Source: WHSW01 sp035296705 (lineage in GTDB: Bacteria; Actinomycetota; Thermoleophilia; Solirubrobacterales; 70-9). From it: a DNA stretch of 31,704 bases. The DNA lies in contig DATHAL010000033.1 in the NCBI GenBank assembly GCA_035296705.1, positions 1-31,704 of the forward strand, read 5' to 3'. Under the pieces are notes generated by a model that made no database searches, had not been told where the DNA came from, and was given only the letters and a program-made list of their open reading frames with translations. Made by a program: the position numbers and the translations under genes. This document shows, piece by piece, positions 1 to 6,915 of the stretch (within the stretch, counting starts at the first letter, position 1; every line of letters starts with the position of its first letter).

Positions 1-741
1 CCAACTCTGCTCGATTCGGATCACGCCCGCACCGAAGTCCACGTCTTTCGCCCGGAGGCCGCGAATCTCGCCCCGGCGAAGTCCTGCATAGAGGGCCGTC
101 GCCCACACGGCCTGATCAGGCCGTTCGAGGACCTCCAACAGCTCCGCCGCCTCTGCCGGCGCGGCAATCCGATCGCGAGTGCCCCTCGGCGCGGGCAGCG
201 AAAGGCCCAAGGTGGGATTCGTCATCACATCGGCCCGAGCCACCGCGCGTCTGTAGATCGCCCGCAGGGGCAGGATCGTGTTGCGGACCGTCGACGGACT
301 TTTGCCAGCGCCGACCATCTCGTCGACCAGGTCCTGAAGGGATGCCCGGCTCACGGAGGAAAGGCGCAGGTGGCCCAAGGCTGGCACGACGCGCGTGCGC
401 AGCGAGCGCTCATAGCTGCGCAGCGCCGACGGCTTATACGGTGTACCTGAGCGTGTCCTGATCACCCGCGCCTTGGCCCCGCTGATCCACTCGTCGGCGG
501 CTTCAGCGACGGTGATCCGTGTCGGAGCGCGCAGCGTCCCGGCCCGGAGGGCCGACCGCGCCTCTGCTCGCCATGCGCGGGCATCAGACAGGGTGCGGAA
601 CGTCTTTCGGATCGTCTTCCGATCCCGCGCAGAGAACACCTGCGCCTGGTAGCCTGGACGACAGTCGCACGTCCCGCCGTAGGCGCTTGCGCAACGTGAT
701 CGGTGGCGTAAGACGATTCCCTCGGGTCGCCGGGCGGCCAT
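1..741 (-). CDS. Tyrosine recombinase / phage-type integrase (3' end outside window)
   Basis: The minus strand is open from an ATG at 741 to the window edge, giving 247 residues of a site-specific tyrosine recombinase. The N-terminus carries a Cys cluster (CASAYGGTCDC) followed by an arm-type DNA-binding region with YQAQVFSARDRKTIRKTF. A SAM-like core-binding domain occupies about residues 80-170, and the catalytic domain starts near residue 190. The segment GLRRGEIRGLR holds the first catalytic Arg; the His-x-x-Arg and Tyr nucleophile would lie left of the window. An in-frame TAA 12 nt upstream supports this start, although no clear Shine-Dalgarno sequence is seen. The gene reads away from the 3' end of a tRNA-Ser 195 nt away, the usual layout for an element integrated at a tRNA. 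Whether the gene is intact beyond base 1 is unknown. Confidence 0.9.
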   Translation of the reverse strand, partial: MAARRPEGIVLRHRSRCASAYGGTCDCRPGYQAQVFSARDRKTIRKTFRTLSDARAWRAEARSALRAGTLRAPTRITVAEAADEWISGAKARVIRTRSGTPYKPSALRSYERSLRTRVVPALGHLRLSSVSRASLQDLVDEMVGAGKSPSTVRNTILPLRAIYRRAVARADVMTNPTLGLSLPAPRGTRDRIAAPAEAAELLEVLERPDQAVWATALYAGLRRGEIRGLRAKDVDFGAGVIRIEQSW

Positions 742-935
742 GAGCGTGTGTTAGCTCTGTTCAGCTTCGATTGGAAGTCCGACCAATAGCTTCTTGCGAT
801 CGAGGTGCGATCGTGATCTCGGGCATGCAGCGTGATCTCCGCCCGATTCGGTGGCAAACCCTCAGCCGGAACGTGCTTATCCGAAGGCGTGCATGGACGA
901 AAGGTCGCCGGATTGCAGGGGCTTTAGCGCTCTAG

Positions 936-1025
936 CGGAGGGGGAGGGATTCGAACCCTCGAGCCGCCTAATCGACGGCTAACGGTTTTCGAGACCGCCG
1001 CATTCAACCACTCTGCCACCCCTCC
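936..1025 (-). tRNA. tRNA-Ser (anticodon CGA)
   Basis: A 90-nt class II tRNA on the minus strand. The acceptor stem pairs GGAGGGG (1025-1019) with CCCCTCC (943-937) and has a G discriminator at 936. The anticodon loop CTCGAAA places anticodon CGA at 991-989, reading UCG. A long variable arm typical of tRNA-Ser follows, then a T-arm with GGTTCGAATCC. No CCA is encoded. Its 3' end faces the integrase gene, so it is the probable attachment site of the element to the left. Confidence 0.96.
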
Positions 1026-1071
1026 AGATGGCGGGTGTCAAGGCTAGCGAGGGGACGTCGGGGCTCGGCTG

Positions 1072-1605
1072 CTAGACGCGCACGCCCGGGCCGGCGATCG
1101 CGTACCGAAGGATCTCGACGACCTGTTCCGGCGTCTCGGCGGTTGCCATCGCCGCCCGGTCCACCTCCTTGAGTGCGTGCGTGAGATCGGAGTCGTACAG
1201 GGTGATGATCGGTTTGCCGAGCGCGGCCGCGTAGCCCGCCTCGAAGGCGGCGTTCCACTGCCTGTACTTGTCGCCGAAGCGGACCACGACCACGTCGGCG
1301 CGGCGCAGGAGCGTCTGCGTTCGCACGGCGTTCACGCCGGCGCCCTTGTGATCCTTCCAGAAGCCGTCCTGCTCCGGCCCGAGGATCGCGACGCCGACGT
1401 CATCGGAAGCGCCGTGGTCGGTGACCGGGCTGAAGAGCTCGACCGGCAGGCCGGCCTCGCGCACCCCCTCGGCGATCCGCTCCCGCCAGTCGGAATGGAT
1501 CTCGCCCGAGAGGTAGACGCTCCAGGTTTCTGTCGGTCCGCGGCCGTGTTGGTCCACCATCTCGGCGATCTTAGCTGCGGCCCCGCCCGGTTCAGGCACC
1601 GGCAT
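1072..1605 (-). CDS. ytoQ: YtoQ family protein
   Basis: A 177-residue protein matching the YtoQ family, a small Rossmann-like group distantly related to nucleoside 2-deoxyribosyltransferases. No biochemical function is firmly known to me. Recognisable blocks are SVYLSGEIHSDWRERI near residue 29, a central stretch with NAVRTQTLLRRADVVVVRFGDKYRQWN, and AFEAGYAAALGKPII before the C-terminus. It is about 25-30 residues longer at the N-terminus than Bacillus YtoQ, so a start nearer residue 25 is possible. The gene begins 6 nt after the stop of the damaged apt gene on the same strand, suggesting an apt-ytoQ transcription unit in which only ytoQ is still complete. Confidence 0.88.
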   Translation of the reverse strand: MPVPEPGGAAAKIAEMVDQHGRGPTETWSVYLSGEIHSDWRERIAEGVREAGLPVELFSPVTDHGASDDVGVAILGPEQDGFWKDHKGAGVNAVRTQTLLRRADVVVVRFGDKYRQWNAAFEAGYAAALGKPIITLYDSDLTHALKEVDRAAMATAETPEQVVEILRYAIAGPGVRV

Positions 1606-1611
1606 AGCTGA

Positions 1612-1978
1612 TCAGAGACCGGACGTCGCGCCGGCAAGGCGCTCACGCCCGCCGAGGAACGCGAGCTCGATCAAAAAAGCGCAACGCACGACCTCGCCAC
1701 CGAGCCGCTCGATCGCCTCGGCGCTCGCCGCCGCCGTGCCACCGGTGGCGAGCAGATCGTCGTGGAGCAGCACCCGGCCTCCGTCGCCGACGGCGTCCGC
1801 GTGGAGCTCGAGCGCGTCGACTCCGTACTCGAGCTCGTAGGAGACGCTGACAGTCGATCAGCGAGTCGAGCGCCGCGGCGGACGCCTCCGGGTCTAACAA
1901 AAGCGGCGTGATGTCCTTGAACACGATTCCTGGCACCGAGAAGTCCGGGATGTCGCGCACGTGCCTCGAGAGGTCCAC
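1612..1978 (-). pseudogene. apt: Adenine phosphoribosyltransferase, internal deletion and frame change
   Basis: Apt converts adenine and PRPP to AMP in purine salvage. A GTG start at 1978 opens a clear Apt N-terminus (VRDIPDFSVPGIVFKDITPL, then a run to DSLID). Reading then changes frame at about 1848-1856 and continues as SYELEYGVDALELHADA, with the PRPP-binding motif VLLHDDLLATGGT and an Apt-like C-terminus ending at 1612. Compared with the family, roughly 48 residues are missing between the two parts, including the EARGF segment that contacts the base. This is a real deletion plus frameshift, not one sequencing error. The upstream TACGCT box is still present. A misassembly at the junction is the main alternative. 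Confidence 0.87.
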
Positions 1979-1984
1979 CCGCGG

Positions 1985-1990
1985 AGCGTA
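1985..1990 (-). promoter_or_regulatory. -10 box of apt (leaderless arrangement)
   Basis: The minus strand reads TACGCT, then 6 nt, then the GTG start of apt, fitting a TANNNT -10 element that would place transcription initiation at the start codon. Confidence 0.5.
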
Positions 1991-2035
1991 TTCCGGGCCC
2001 CGAGCTCCGGCGCGTCGCTATCGTCAAACCGCTCG

Positions 2036-2124
2036 GGAGAGGTGACCGAGTGGCTTAAGGTGCGCGACTGGAAATCGCGTGGGCGGTGAAAGCTGCCTCG
2101 TGGGTTCGAATCCCACCCTCTCCG
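2036..2124 (+). tRNA. tRNA-Ser (anticodon GGA)
   Basis: An 89-nt class II tRNA. The acceptor stem pairs GGAGAGG (2036-2042) with CCTCTCC (2117-2123), with discriminator G at 2124. The anticodon loop CTGGAAA places anticodon GGA at 2070-2072, reading UCC and UCU. A long variable arm and a T-arm with GGGTTCGAATCCC follow; CCA is not encoded. It is the second serine tRNA within about 1 kb, on the opposite strand to the first. Confidence 0.97.
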
Positions 2125-2200
2125 CTTTCATCGCGCTAATCCGCTGGATCCGTCCGATTGGAGGGCCGGCGGGCGGTGACGGCGCCCTGCCGCGCCTCGC

Positions 2201-2608
2201 CTACTCCGACAGCCCGGCTGCTTCGAGCGCCTCGGCTTCGTGCAAGAACAGCCGCCACTCGTTGATCTTCTCGTCCCGCATGGTGAACACGAACGTGAAG
2301 TCCATCTCCACCTTGACGCCGCTTTGCCTGCCGCGGCCGCTCTGGCGAGTAGCGACGACCACGTGGTCCCCGGGATCAGCAAGTATCTCGAGGGTCTCGA
2401 TGCGGTAGTCGTCCCACTGCTCCGGCCAGATGGCGAGCGCCTCGAGCACTCCAGTGTGTCCGTACATCTTCGTAGAGGGCGCGTCCAGAAGCTCGGCCGG
2501 CTGGGTGATGACGATCTTCTCGTCGCAGACCCGCAGGAGCCCTTCGATGTCGCCTCGGCCGAAGGCATCGAATGCGTGGCGAACGATCTCCACGTTCTCC
2601 TGCGACAT
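2201..2608 (-). CDS. NTF2-like / SnoaL-like domain protein
   Basis: A 135-residue single-domain protein of the NTF2/SnoaL alpha+beta barrel superfamily. It starts with the very common signature MSQENVEIVRHAFDAFGRGD and continues with the expected helix-rich first half and beta-sheet second half, ending in a LFLHEAEALEAAGLSE tail. Members include ketosteroid isomerase-like enzymes, polyketide cyclases and many proteins of unknown role; no substrate can be assigned. The start lies 3 nt after the stop of a second NTF2-like gene upstream, so both are probably co-transcribed. Its last 16 bases recur just upstream of that neighbour (3029-3044). Confidence 0.87.
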   Translation of the reverse strand: MSQENVEIVRHAFDAFGRGDIEGLLRVCDEKIVITQPAELLDAPSTKMYGHTGVLEALAIWPEQWDDYRIETLEILADPGDHVVVATRQSGRGRQSGVKVEMDFTFVFTMRDEKINEWRLFLHEAEALEAAGLSE

Positions 2609-2611
2609 CGC

Positions 2612-3025
2612 CTACTGCCCCCATCCGTCGTACGCGCTCGAATGGCCTTCCACGTCGAACCAGTACTCGCGGAAGAAGGTGCAGCGCCCGTCCGGGCCGA
2701 GTTGCGCGATGAAGCAGCCGGGGGTTGTCCAGTTCTCGCCCTCGTTGGTCCGCGTAACCCAGAACTCGGCCGCGACATGGTTGCCGTCGATTACCGGCGT
2801 TCCCATCCGAACACTCGCCTGCCCCTGATCGGCGGCCTCATCCCGGATGTAGTCGGCAAGCTCCGCTCGGCCCACCACCGTTCGCTCGGTGGCGTGAGCG
2901 ACGTAGATGACGTCGTCGCTGAACAGATCGACGAACCCGTCGAAGTCCCATCGTTCCCACGTGCGCCCGTAGGCGTCGACGAATGCCGCGGCATTTTCCC
3001 GGTCGACATCTAGCTGCGGGGACAT
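2612..3025 (-). CDS. NTF2-like / SnoaL-like domain protein (second copy)
   Basis: A 137-residue NTF2-superfamily protein. The pattern AAAFVDAYGRTWERWDFDGF followed by FSDDVIYVAHATERTVVGRA is typical: first helices, then the strand that lines the pocket. Aromatic residues FFREYWFDVEG near the C-terminus form the last strands. It is clearly a superfamily relative of the downstream neighbour but far from identical, so the pair is an old duplication or two separately acquired members. Both genes are preceded by a stop codon, three bases and ATG (TAG-GCG-ATG and TAG-ACG-ATG). The substrate is unknown. Confidence 0.85.
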   Translation of the reverse strand: MSPQLDVDRENAAAFVDAYGRTWERWDFDGFVDLFSDDVIYVAHATERTVVGRAELADYIRDEAADQGQASVRMGTPVIDGNHVAAEFWVTRTNEGENWTTPGCFIAQLGPDGRCTFFREYWFDVEGHSSAYDGWGQ

Positions 3026-3028
3026 CGT

Positions 3029-3044
3029 CTACTCCGACAGCCCG
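3029..3044 (-). repeat. 16-bp copy of an NTF2-gene 3' end
   Basis: The 16 bases here are identical to 2201-2216, which encode the final GLSE and stop of the downstream NTF2-like gene. In the minus-strand reading they again give GLSE-stop, but here no complete gene precedes them: the secreted-protein gene ends at 3054. This looks like the scar of a third family member lost from the array. Confidence 0.6.
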
Positions 3045-3053
3045 CCACGGGGC

Positions 3054-4604
3054 TCACTGCTCGATGCGCACGTCCTTCTTCGCCGAACGGCCGCGCGTGT
3101 ACGGGTAATCGCGCTGGTTCGGGACCTTGGCATAGAAGTTGATCTTGCCTGGTTTCTTCGCCCGGTAGGAGACGCGGGCGCGACCTCCCGGGCCGGTCTC
3201 GTCGCAGTCGAACTTGTCCCGCCCGGGACGAGTCGCGTAAAAGCACACCGTGCGGTTCGCCTTGAACTTCCCGCGCAGCACCGCCCGGACGATGATCCGA
3301 TCCCCTACCTCTGGATGCTTTGGCGCCTCCAACCCGAGTCGGACAGCGGGCGAGACGCGCAGCTCGATCCGTTTGCGGATCATCGTCTCCGGGTTCGCCC
3401 AATAGGTGGCCCAGACGCTGCGGCTCGACTGGGCGCGAACCTTGACGGCCGCGCGTCCGTCCGCACCGGTGACGGCTCCGGCGGCGATCACCCGCTCGAC
3501 CCGCTTGTCGCCGGCAGGGATGCCGCGTGAGAAGCAGACGACCGCGCCGGCGAGCGGTACGGCGCCGGGCGCGAACAAGCGCGCGGTAGCTCGGCGAGCG
3601 CGACCCTGTCGCGAGCGAACCACGCCCCGCTTCCCCGGCCAGCCCAGCGTCATCGTCTGCCCGACATCGGCGGGCGGCGCATTGACGCCGCAGCCGTTCA
3701 GGACCCGCACTTTGCGCGGCGGACCGCAGACGCGGCTTCCGGCCGAGTAGTCGTCGACGCACGTCTTGACGTTGTTCACGCCGTTTCTCCACGGGGCACT
3801 GGCCGTATCGACCGCGATCTCCCCTCCCAGCGTCGGGGAGCAGGGCGCGAAGGCCGTCGCGTATCCCTCGCCGAGCTTGCAGCTGCCGGGCGTGGCGGCA
3901 GCATCCTCGCCATTCACGTGGGCGACCGCCTGGTAGACGCCGGAGCCGGAGTCGGCGGCCGTGAAGCCGATCGACTGCGTGCCCGCCTGCACGGCGCCCT
4001 CGAACAGGGAACCGCCGTCCACTGTGATCGAGGGCGCGCTCGGGTCGGAGAGCGTGTAGACGATGTTCTTGAGCGCGGCCTCCGGGTTGCCCGGCGGCGT
4101 CGCGGCGCACGCCCCTCCACCGGTCTGGCAGACGACCTGAATGCCAAACCGGCGCACATCTCCCGTCACCGAAAAGTCCTTGAACGAGCCGTCGAGCTCC
4201 TGCCCGCCGTTGATGATCCCGAGTTCACCCGCCGGCACGGTCCCGATCACCTGCGGGAAATAGCCCCCCGACTGATCCGCGCCCATGGCCGCGTAGTCGA
4301 TTTGGTTCACCGTGATCCCCTCGGGCCGCTCCGCGAGCCAGCGCCCGAACGCCCCGTCGGCGGCGGCGTTCCCCGCGATTTGGCTGACGCGGAGCCCGTT
4401 CGCGTTTCCACAGGCGTTGGTGAGCTGGAACAGGCTCTCGTTTCCGAACCGCTCGAATGGCCCCTTATCGCCCGCTGGTGTCACGTTCTCGACGCAAAAG
4501 CGCGCCTGGTAAGTGCCCGCATCCGCAGCGGGTGCTGCGATCAGCCCCCCCAAGAGGAACGCGAGTCCGACGGCAAAACGTCCCGGAAAGCCAACCTCAG
4601 CCAT
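3054..4604 (-). CDS. Secreted beta-rich protein of unknown function
   Basis: A 516-residue protein with a signal peptide: MAEVGFPGRF, then a hydrophobic core AVGLAFLLGGLIAAPAA and an ADAG cleavage region. The mature part opens with TYQARFCVENVTPAGDKG and contains many Gly/Asn/Thr-rich beta segments. A middle segment (SITVDGGSLFEGAVQAG) resembles the Ig-like repeats of Thermoleophilia surface proteins. The C-terminal 200 residues look like two carboxy-terminal beta-sandwich repeats with conserved VCFSRG / VCFYATRPG motifs and strongly basic patches. The open frame extends upstream to 5015, but the ATG at 4604 is preferred because it gives a good signal peptide and follows AGAAGG-like Shine-Dalgarno sequence; the longer frame would overlap tadA. 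I do not recognise a named family. Several cysteines suggest disulfides outside the cell. Confidence 0.75.
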   Translation of the reverse strand: MAEVGFPGRFAVGLAFLLGGLIAAPAADAGTYQARFCVENVTPAGDKGPFERFGNESLFQLTNACGNANGLRVSQIAGNAAADGAFGRWLAERPEGITVNQIDYAAMGADQSGGYFPQVIGTVPAGELGIINGGQELDGSFKDFSVTGDVRRFGIQVVCQTGGGACAATPPGNPEAALKNIVYTLSDPSAPSITVDGGSLFEGAVQAGTQSIGFTAADSGSGVYQAVAHVNGEDAAATPGSCKLGEGYATAFAPCSPTLGGEIAVDTASAPWRNGVNNVKTCVDDYSAGSRVCGPPRKVRVLNGCGVNAPPADVGQTMTLGWPGKRGVVRSRQGRARRATARLFAPGAVPLAGAVVCFSRGIPAGDKRVERVIAAGAVTGADGRAAVKVRAQSSRSVWATYWANPETMIRKRIELRVSPAVRLGLEAPKHPEVGDRIIVRAVLRGKFKANRTVCFYATRPGRDKFDCDETGPGGRARVSYRAKKPGKINFYAKVPNQRDYPYTRGRSAKKDVRIEQ

Positions 4605-4807
4605 CACTCGCACCTTCTTCGTCTGAAAATCGCCCGCTGCCTGCACCCGGCCCGGGCCGCGCGCGGGAAACGTACCTTCACCCTCGGCGGTAACGCCGCC
4701 GCACGGCGCGTCTGCATCAACGCTTGCGTCGCCGAAGGCCAGCGCCCGGCCGAACTCCTCGGTGCCGCGCGCCCGACCCGCGTTCGCGGCTCTCCCCGGC
4801 GAGGACC
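4605..4807. other. Intergenic spacer
   Basis: About 200 bases between the secreted-protein gene and tadA. A GATTTT sequence just upstream of the Shine-Dalgarno region of the secreted-protein gene is the only promoter-like string; no RNA gene or clear hairpin terminator was seen. Confidence 0.4.
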
Positions 4808-5272
4808 CTAACCGCGACGAGCGGCGAAGAAGACGCGCAGGAGCTCGGCCGCCTCCTCCTCCAGGAGCCCGACCGCGACCAGCGGCCGATGGTTGAGCCG
4901 CCGCTCGCCGAGCACGTCGAACACGCTGCCGGCGGCGCCCGCCTTCGGATCGGGAGCGCCGTAGACGACCCGTGGCACGCGCGCCAGCACGACGGCGCCG
5001 GCGCACATCGCGCACGGCTCGAGCGTGACGTAGAGGACGCTGTCGGGGATCCGCCAGCCGCCGAGTACGGACGAGGCCTCGCGCAGCGCCAGGATCTCGG
5101 CGTGCGCGGTCGGGTCCCGGCGCAGCTCGCGCTCGTTCCCGGCCGCGGCGAGGACCTCGCCGCCACGGGCGACGACCGCGCCGATCGGGACGTCGTCGTG
5201 CTCGGCAGCACGCCGAGCCTCGTCCAGCGCCAGGCGCATCAGCTCCTCGTCGCCGGGCGTGAATTCACTCAC
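4808..5272 (-). CDS. tadA: tRNA-specific adenosine deaminase TadA
   Basis: A 154-residue zinc deaminase that converts adenosine 34 to inosine in tRNA-Arg(ACG). The catalytic HAE is at residues 57-59 (TAHAEI, with the Glu as proton shuttle) and the zinc-binding PCAMC at 86-90. DVPIGAVV and YVTLEPC are characteristic of TadA rather than guanine or cytidine deaminases, and the length is normal. Translation starts at GTG 5272, placed 7 nt after a GATACT box that itself lies just downstream of the stress-protein stop; this argues for its own leaderless promoter despite the 15-nt spacing. The protein should be cytoplasmic and essential. Confidence 0.95.
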   Translation of the reverse strand: MSEFTPGDEELMRLALDEARRAAEHDDVPIGAVVARGGEVLAAAGNERELRRDPTAHAEILALREASSVLGGWRIPDSVLYVTLEPCAMCAGAVVLARVPRVVYGAPDPKAGAAGSVFDVLGERRLNHRPLVAVGLLEEEAAELLRVFFAARRG

Positions 5273-5279
5273 GCCGCGC

Positions 5280-5285
5280 AGTATC
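5280..5285 (-). promoter_or_regulatory. -10 box of tadA (leaderless arrangement)
   Basis: The minus strand reads GATACT, 7 nt, then GTG of tadA. The box sits only a few bases beyond the stop codon of the preceding gene. Confidence 0.55.
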
Positions 5286-5287
5286 GA

Positions 5288-5731
5288 TTAGGTCGTCCGC
5301 GCGATGTAGACGCTGCACGGTGCGTGGTGAGAGATCTTGTTCGGCACGCTGCCGAGCAGGAAGCGCCGCGCTCCCGTCATCCCCTTGTTGCCGACCACGA
5401 TCAGGGTCGCCTTCGTCTCCTCGGCGAGGTCGAGGATCGCATCCGCGGGGTCGCCCTCACGCGCGTGCGTGGTGACGTCGACCCCGGCCGCCTTCGCGGG
5501 GCCGGCCGCTCCCTCGAGGATCACGTTCACATCCTCCCGCGGGCCGACCGCGTAGGCGATGTCGCCCGGGACCTCGCCGGACTCCTCGCGCAGGCGCGAT
5601 CGCGGAACCGGCTCGTAGGCGCTCACGACGTCCAGCTTCGCCCCCGTCGCCCTCGCCAGCTCGACCGCCTGCCGGACGGCCTCGCCGGCCGTGTCGGACC
5701 CGTCGGTGCCGACAACGATGCGCTCGAACAA
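5288..5731 (-). CDS. Universal stress protein, UspA family (ATP-binding type)
   Basis: A 147-residue single Usp domain. It begins FERIVVGTDGSDTAGEAV, with the N-terminal Asp of the nucleotide pocket, and ends with the ATP-binding pattern G-x2-G-x9-G-S at residues 114-128 (GNKGMTGARRFLLGS), which marks the ATP-binding MJ0577-like class. The start is TTG at 5731, preceded by a GGGAG Shine-Dalgarno sequence. It is transcribed divergently from the 28-residue peptide gene, sharing a 50-bp intergenic region. Usp proteins accumulate in stress or stationary phase; the specific role is not visible from sequence. Confidence 0.93.
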   Translation of the reverse strand: MFERIVVGTDGSDTAGEAVRQAVELARATGAKLDVVSAYEPVPRSRLREESGEVPGDIAYAVGPREDVNVILEGAAGPAKAAGVDVTTHAREGDPADAILDLAEETKATLIVVGNKGMTGARRFLLGSVPNKISHHAPCSVYIARTT

Positions 5732-5763
5732 AGCACCACTCCCTTCGCTCCCGTTTGCGCGCG

Positions 5764-5773
5764 CATACTATCC
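5764..5773. promoter_or_regulatory. Shared divergent promoter core
   Basis: CATACTATCC on the plus strand contains TACTAT 11 nt before the ATG of the 28-residue gene. The same bases on the minus strand read GGATAGTATG, giving a GATAGT/TAGTAT box upstream of the usp leader. One short segment may therefore serve both directions. Confidence 0.4.
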
Positions 5774-5782
5774 GTCGCACGC

Positions 5783-5869
5783 ATGCCGACCAGCTGGCGC
5801 TACATGATGGCGGTGCTGATCATCTGTCTCGTCGCCTCGATGGTGATCGCGGTCGTCAAGCTGCTCTGA
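5783..5869 (+). CDS. 28-residue single-pass membrane peptide
   Basis: A short frame from ATG 5783 to TGA 5869. The peptide starts MPTSWRYMMAVL and is almost entirely one hydrophobic helix (about residues 8-26, AVLIICLVASMVIAVVKLL), with a basic N-terminus, as expected for a small membrane protein with the positive end in the cytoplasm. It lies between divergent usp and the downstream phosphotriesterase-like gene and has a TACTAT box just upstream. No longer version is needed: the continuous upstream open frame is only the antisense shadow of tadA and usp. Expression is not proven. Function is unknown; a role in binding or stabilising a membrane complex is only a guess. Confidence 0.6.
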   Translation: MPTSWRYMMAVLIICLVASMVIAVVKLL

Positions 5870-5899
5870 ACTCAGCGCGGCGCCCGTCCGACCGCGGCA

Positions 5900-5905
5900 T
5901 ATAGT
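5900..5905 (+). promoter_or_regulatory. -10 box of the phosphotriesterase-like gene (leaderless)
   Basis: TATAGT followed by exactly 7 nt and the ATG at 5913. It is the closest match to the TANNNT consensus in the window and predicts initiation at or next to the A of ATG. Confidence 0.65.
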
Positions 5906-5912
5906 CCCGCGG

Positions 5913-6908
5913 ATGGCGAGGATCGAGACGGTCACCGGACCGATCGAGGCCGCGGAGCTCGGCACGACCTTGATCCACGAGCACCTGATGGCGCGCGACG
6001 AGGCAGTCGCCGCCCAGTGGCCGGACGCCGGCACGTTCGGGGGCATCCCTGAGCGGGCGATCGGTCCTGGAGAGGAGTTCGAGGCCGCGGTCGAGGCGGC
6101 GAGCGCCGCGGTGGAGCTGGGTATCAGGACGATCTGCGATCCGAGCGCGATGTTCCTCGGCCGCGACGTCACGTTCATGCGCAGGGCGGCGGAAGCGACC
6201 GGCCTCCAGGTGGTCCCCTGCACCGGGATCTACACGTACGACCACCTGCCGAGCTTCCTCGCGAGCCGCGATCCCGACCAGATTGCGGAGCTGTTCGTCG
6301 CCGACATCGAGCGCGGCATCCAGGGCACGGAGATCAAGGCCGCGTTCATCAAGTGCGCAGCGGACGAGCCGGGCCTGACCGAGAACGTCGAGAAGGTCCA
6401 CCGCGCCGCCGCCCGGGCGAGCGTGCGGACCGGGGCGCCGATCATGGCCCACTCGCGGCCCGCGAGCGACACGGGGCCGAGGCAGGTCGAGATCTTCGCG
6501 GAGGAGGGCGTCGACCTGGCGCGCGTGCAGATCGCCCACACCGGTGACACGAGCGATCTCGACTACATCGAGCGGCTGCTGGAGCGAGGCGTCTACATCG
6601 GCATGGACCGCTACGGACTCGAGCTCTACCACCCCTACGAGCAGAGAAACCAGACGGTGCTCACGCTGCTCGAGCGCGGCTACGCCGAACGGATGTTCAT
6701 CTCCGCCGACTCGTGCGCGACGCTCGACTGGTTCCCGCGCGAGACGATCGAGCAGCTGCTCGCCGCCGGAATGGCCAAGGACTGGGACATCCGGATGGTC
6801 CCGCGGCGGGTGCTGCCCGACCTGCGAGCCGGTGGGATGACCGAGGATCAGGAGCGGACGATGATGGTGGAGAACGCCGTCCGCTGGCTCACGGGCGAGC
6901 CGCTCTAG
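5913..6908 (+). CDS. Phosphotriesterase-family metallohydrolase (PLL-like)
   Basis: A 331-residue TIM-barrel amidohydrolase. All metal ligands of the family are visible: HEH at residues 22-24, the bridging lysine at 147 (AAFIKCAAD), His180 (IMAHSRP), His209 (QIAHTGD) and Asp266 (ISADSCA). The ending MMVENAVRWLTGEPL is also typical. Family members hydrolyse lactones, including acyl-homoserine lactones, or organophosphate esters; the physiological substrate here cannot be fixed. The start is supported by the TATAGT box 7 nt upstream. It converges on the large kinase-cyclase gene, with 7 nt between stop codons. Confidence 0.9.
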   Translation: MARIETVTGPIEAAELGTTLIHEHLMARDEAVAAQWPDAGTFGGIPERAIGPGEEFEAAVEAASAAVELGIRTICDPSAMFLGRDVTFMRRAAEATGLQVVPCTGIYTYDHLPSFLASRDPDQIAELFVADIERGIQGTEIKAAFIKCAADEPGLTENVEKVHRAAARASVRTGAPIMAHSRPASDTGPRQVEIFAEEGVDLARVQIAHTGDTSDLDYIERLLERGVYIGMDRYGLELYHPYEQRNQTVLTLLERGYAERMFISADSCATLDWFPRETIEQLLAAGMAKDWDIRMVPRRVLPDLRAGGMTEDQERTMMVENAVRWLTGEPL

Positions 6909-6915
6909 GGGGACG

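Noticed and set aside
462..857. Minus-strand 131-residue open frame over the integrase start
   Set aside because: It is a different frame of the integrase region with an Arg/Ser-rich composition typical of GC-driven shadows; the integrase frame carries clear motifs.
4605..5015. N-terminal extension of the secreted protein to 5015
   Set aside because: It would overlap tadA by about 200 nt and hide the signal peptide; ATG 4604 has a Shine-Dalgarno sequence and gives a proper export signal.
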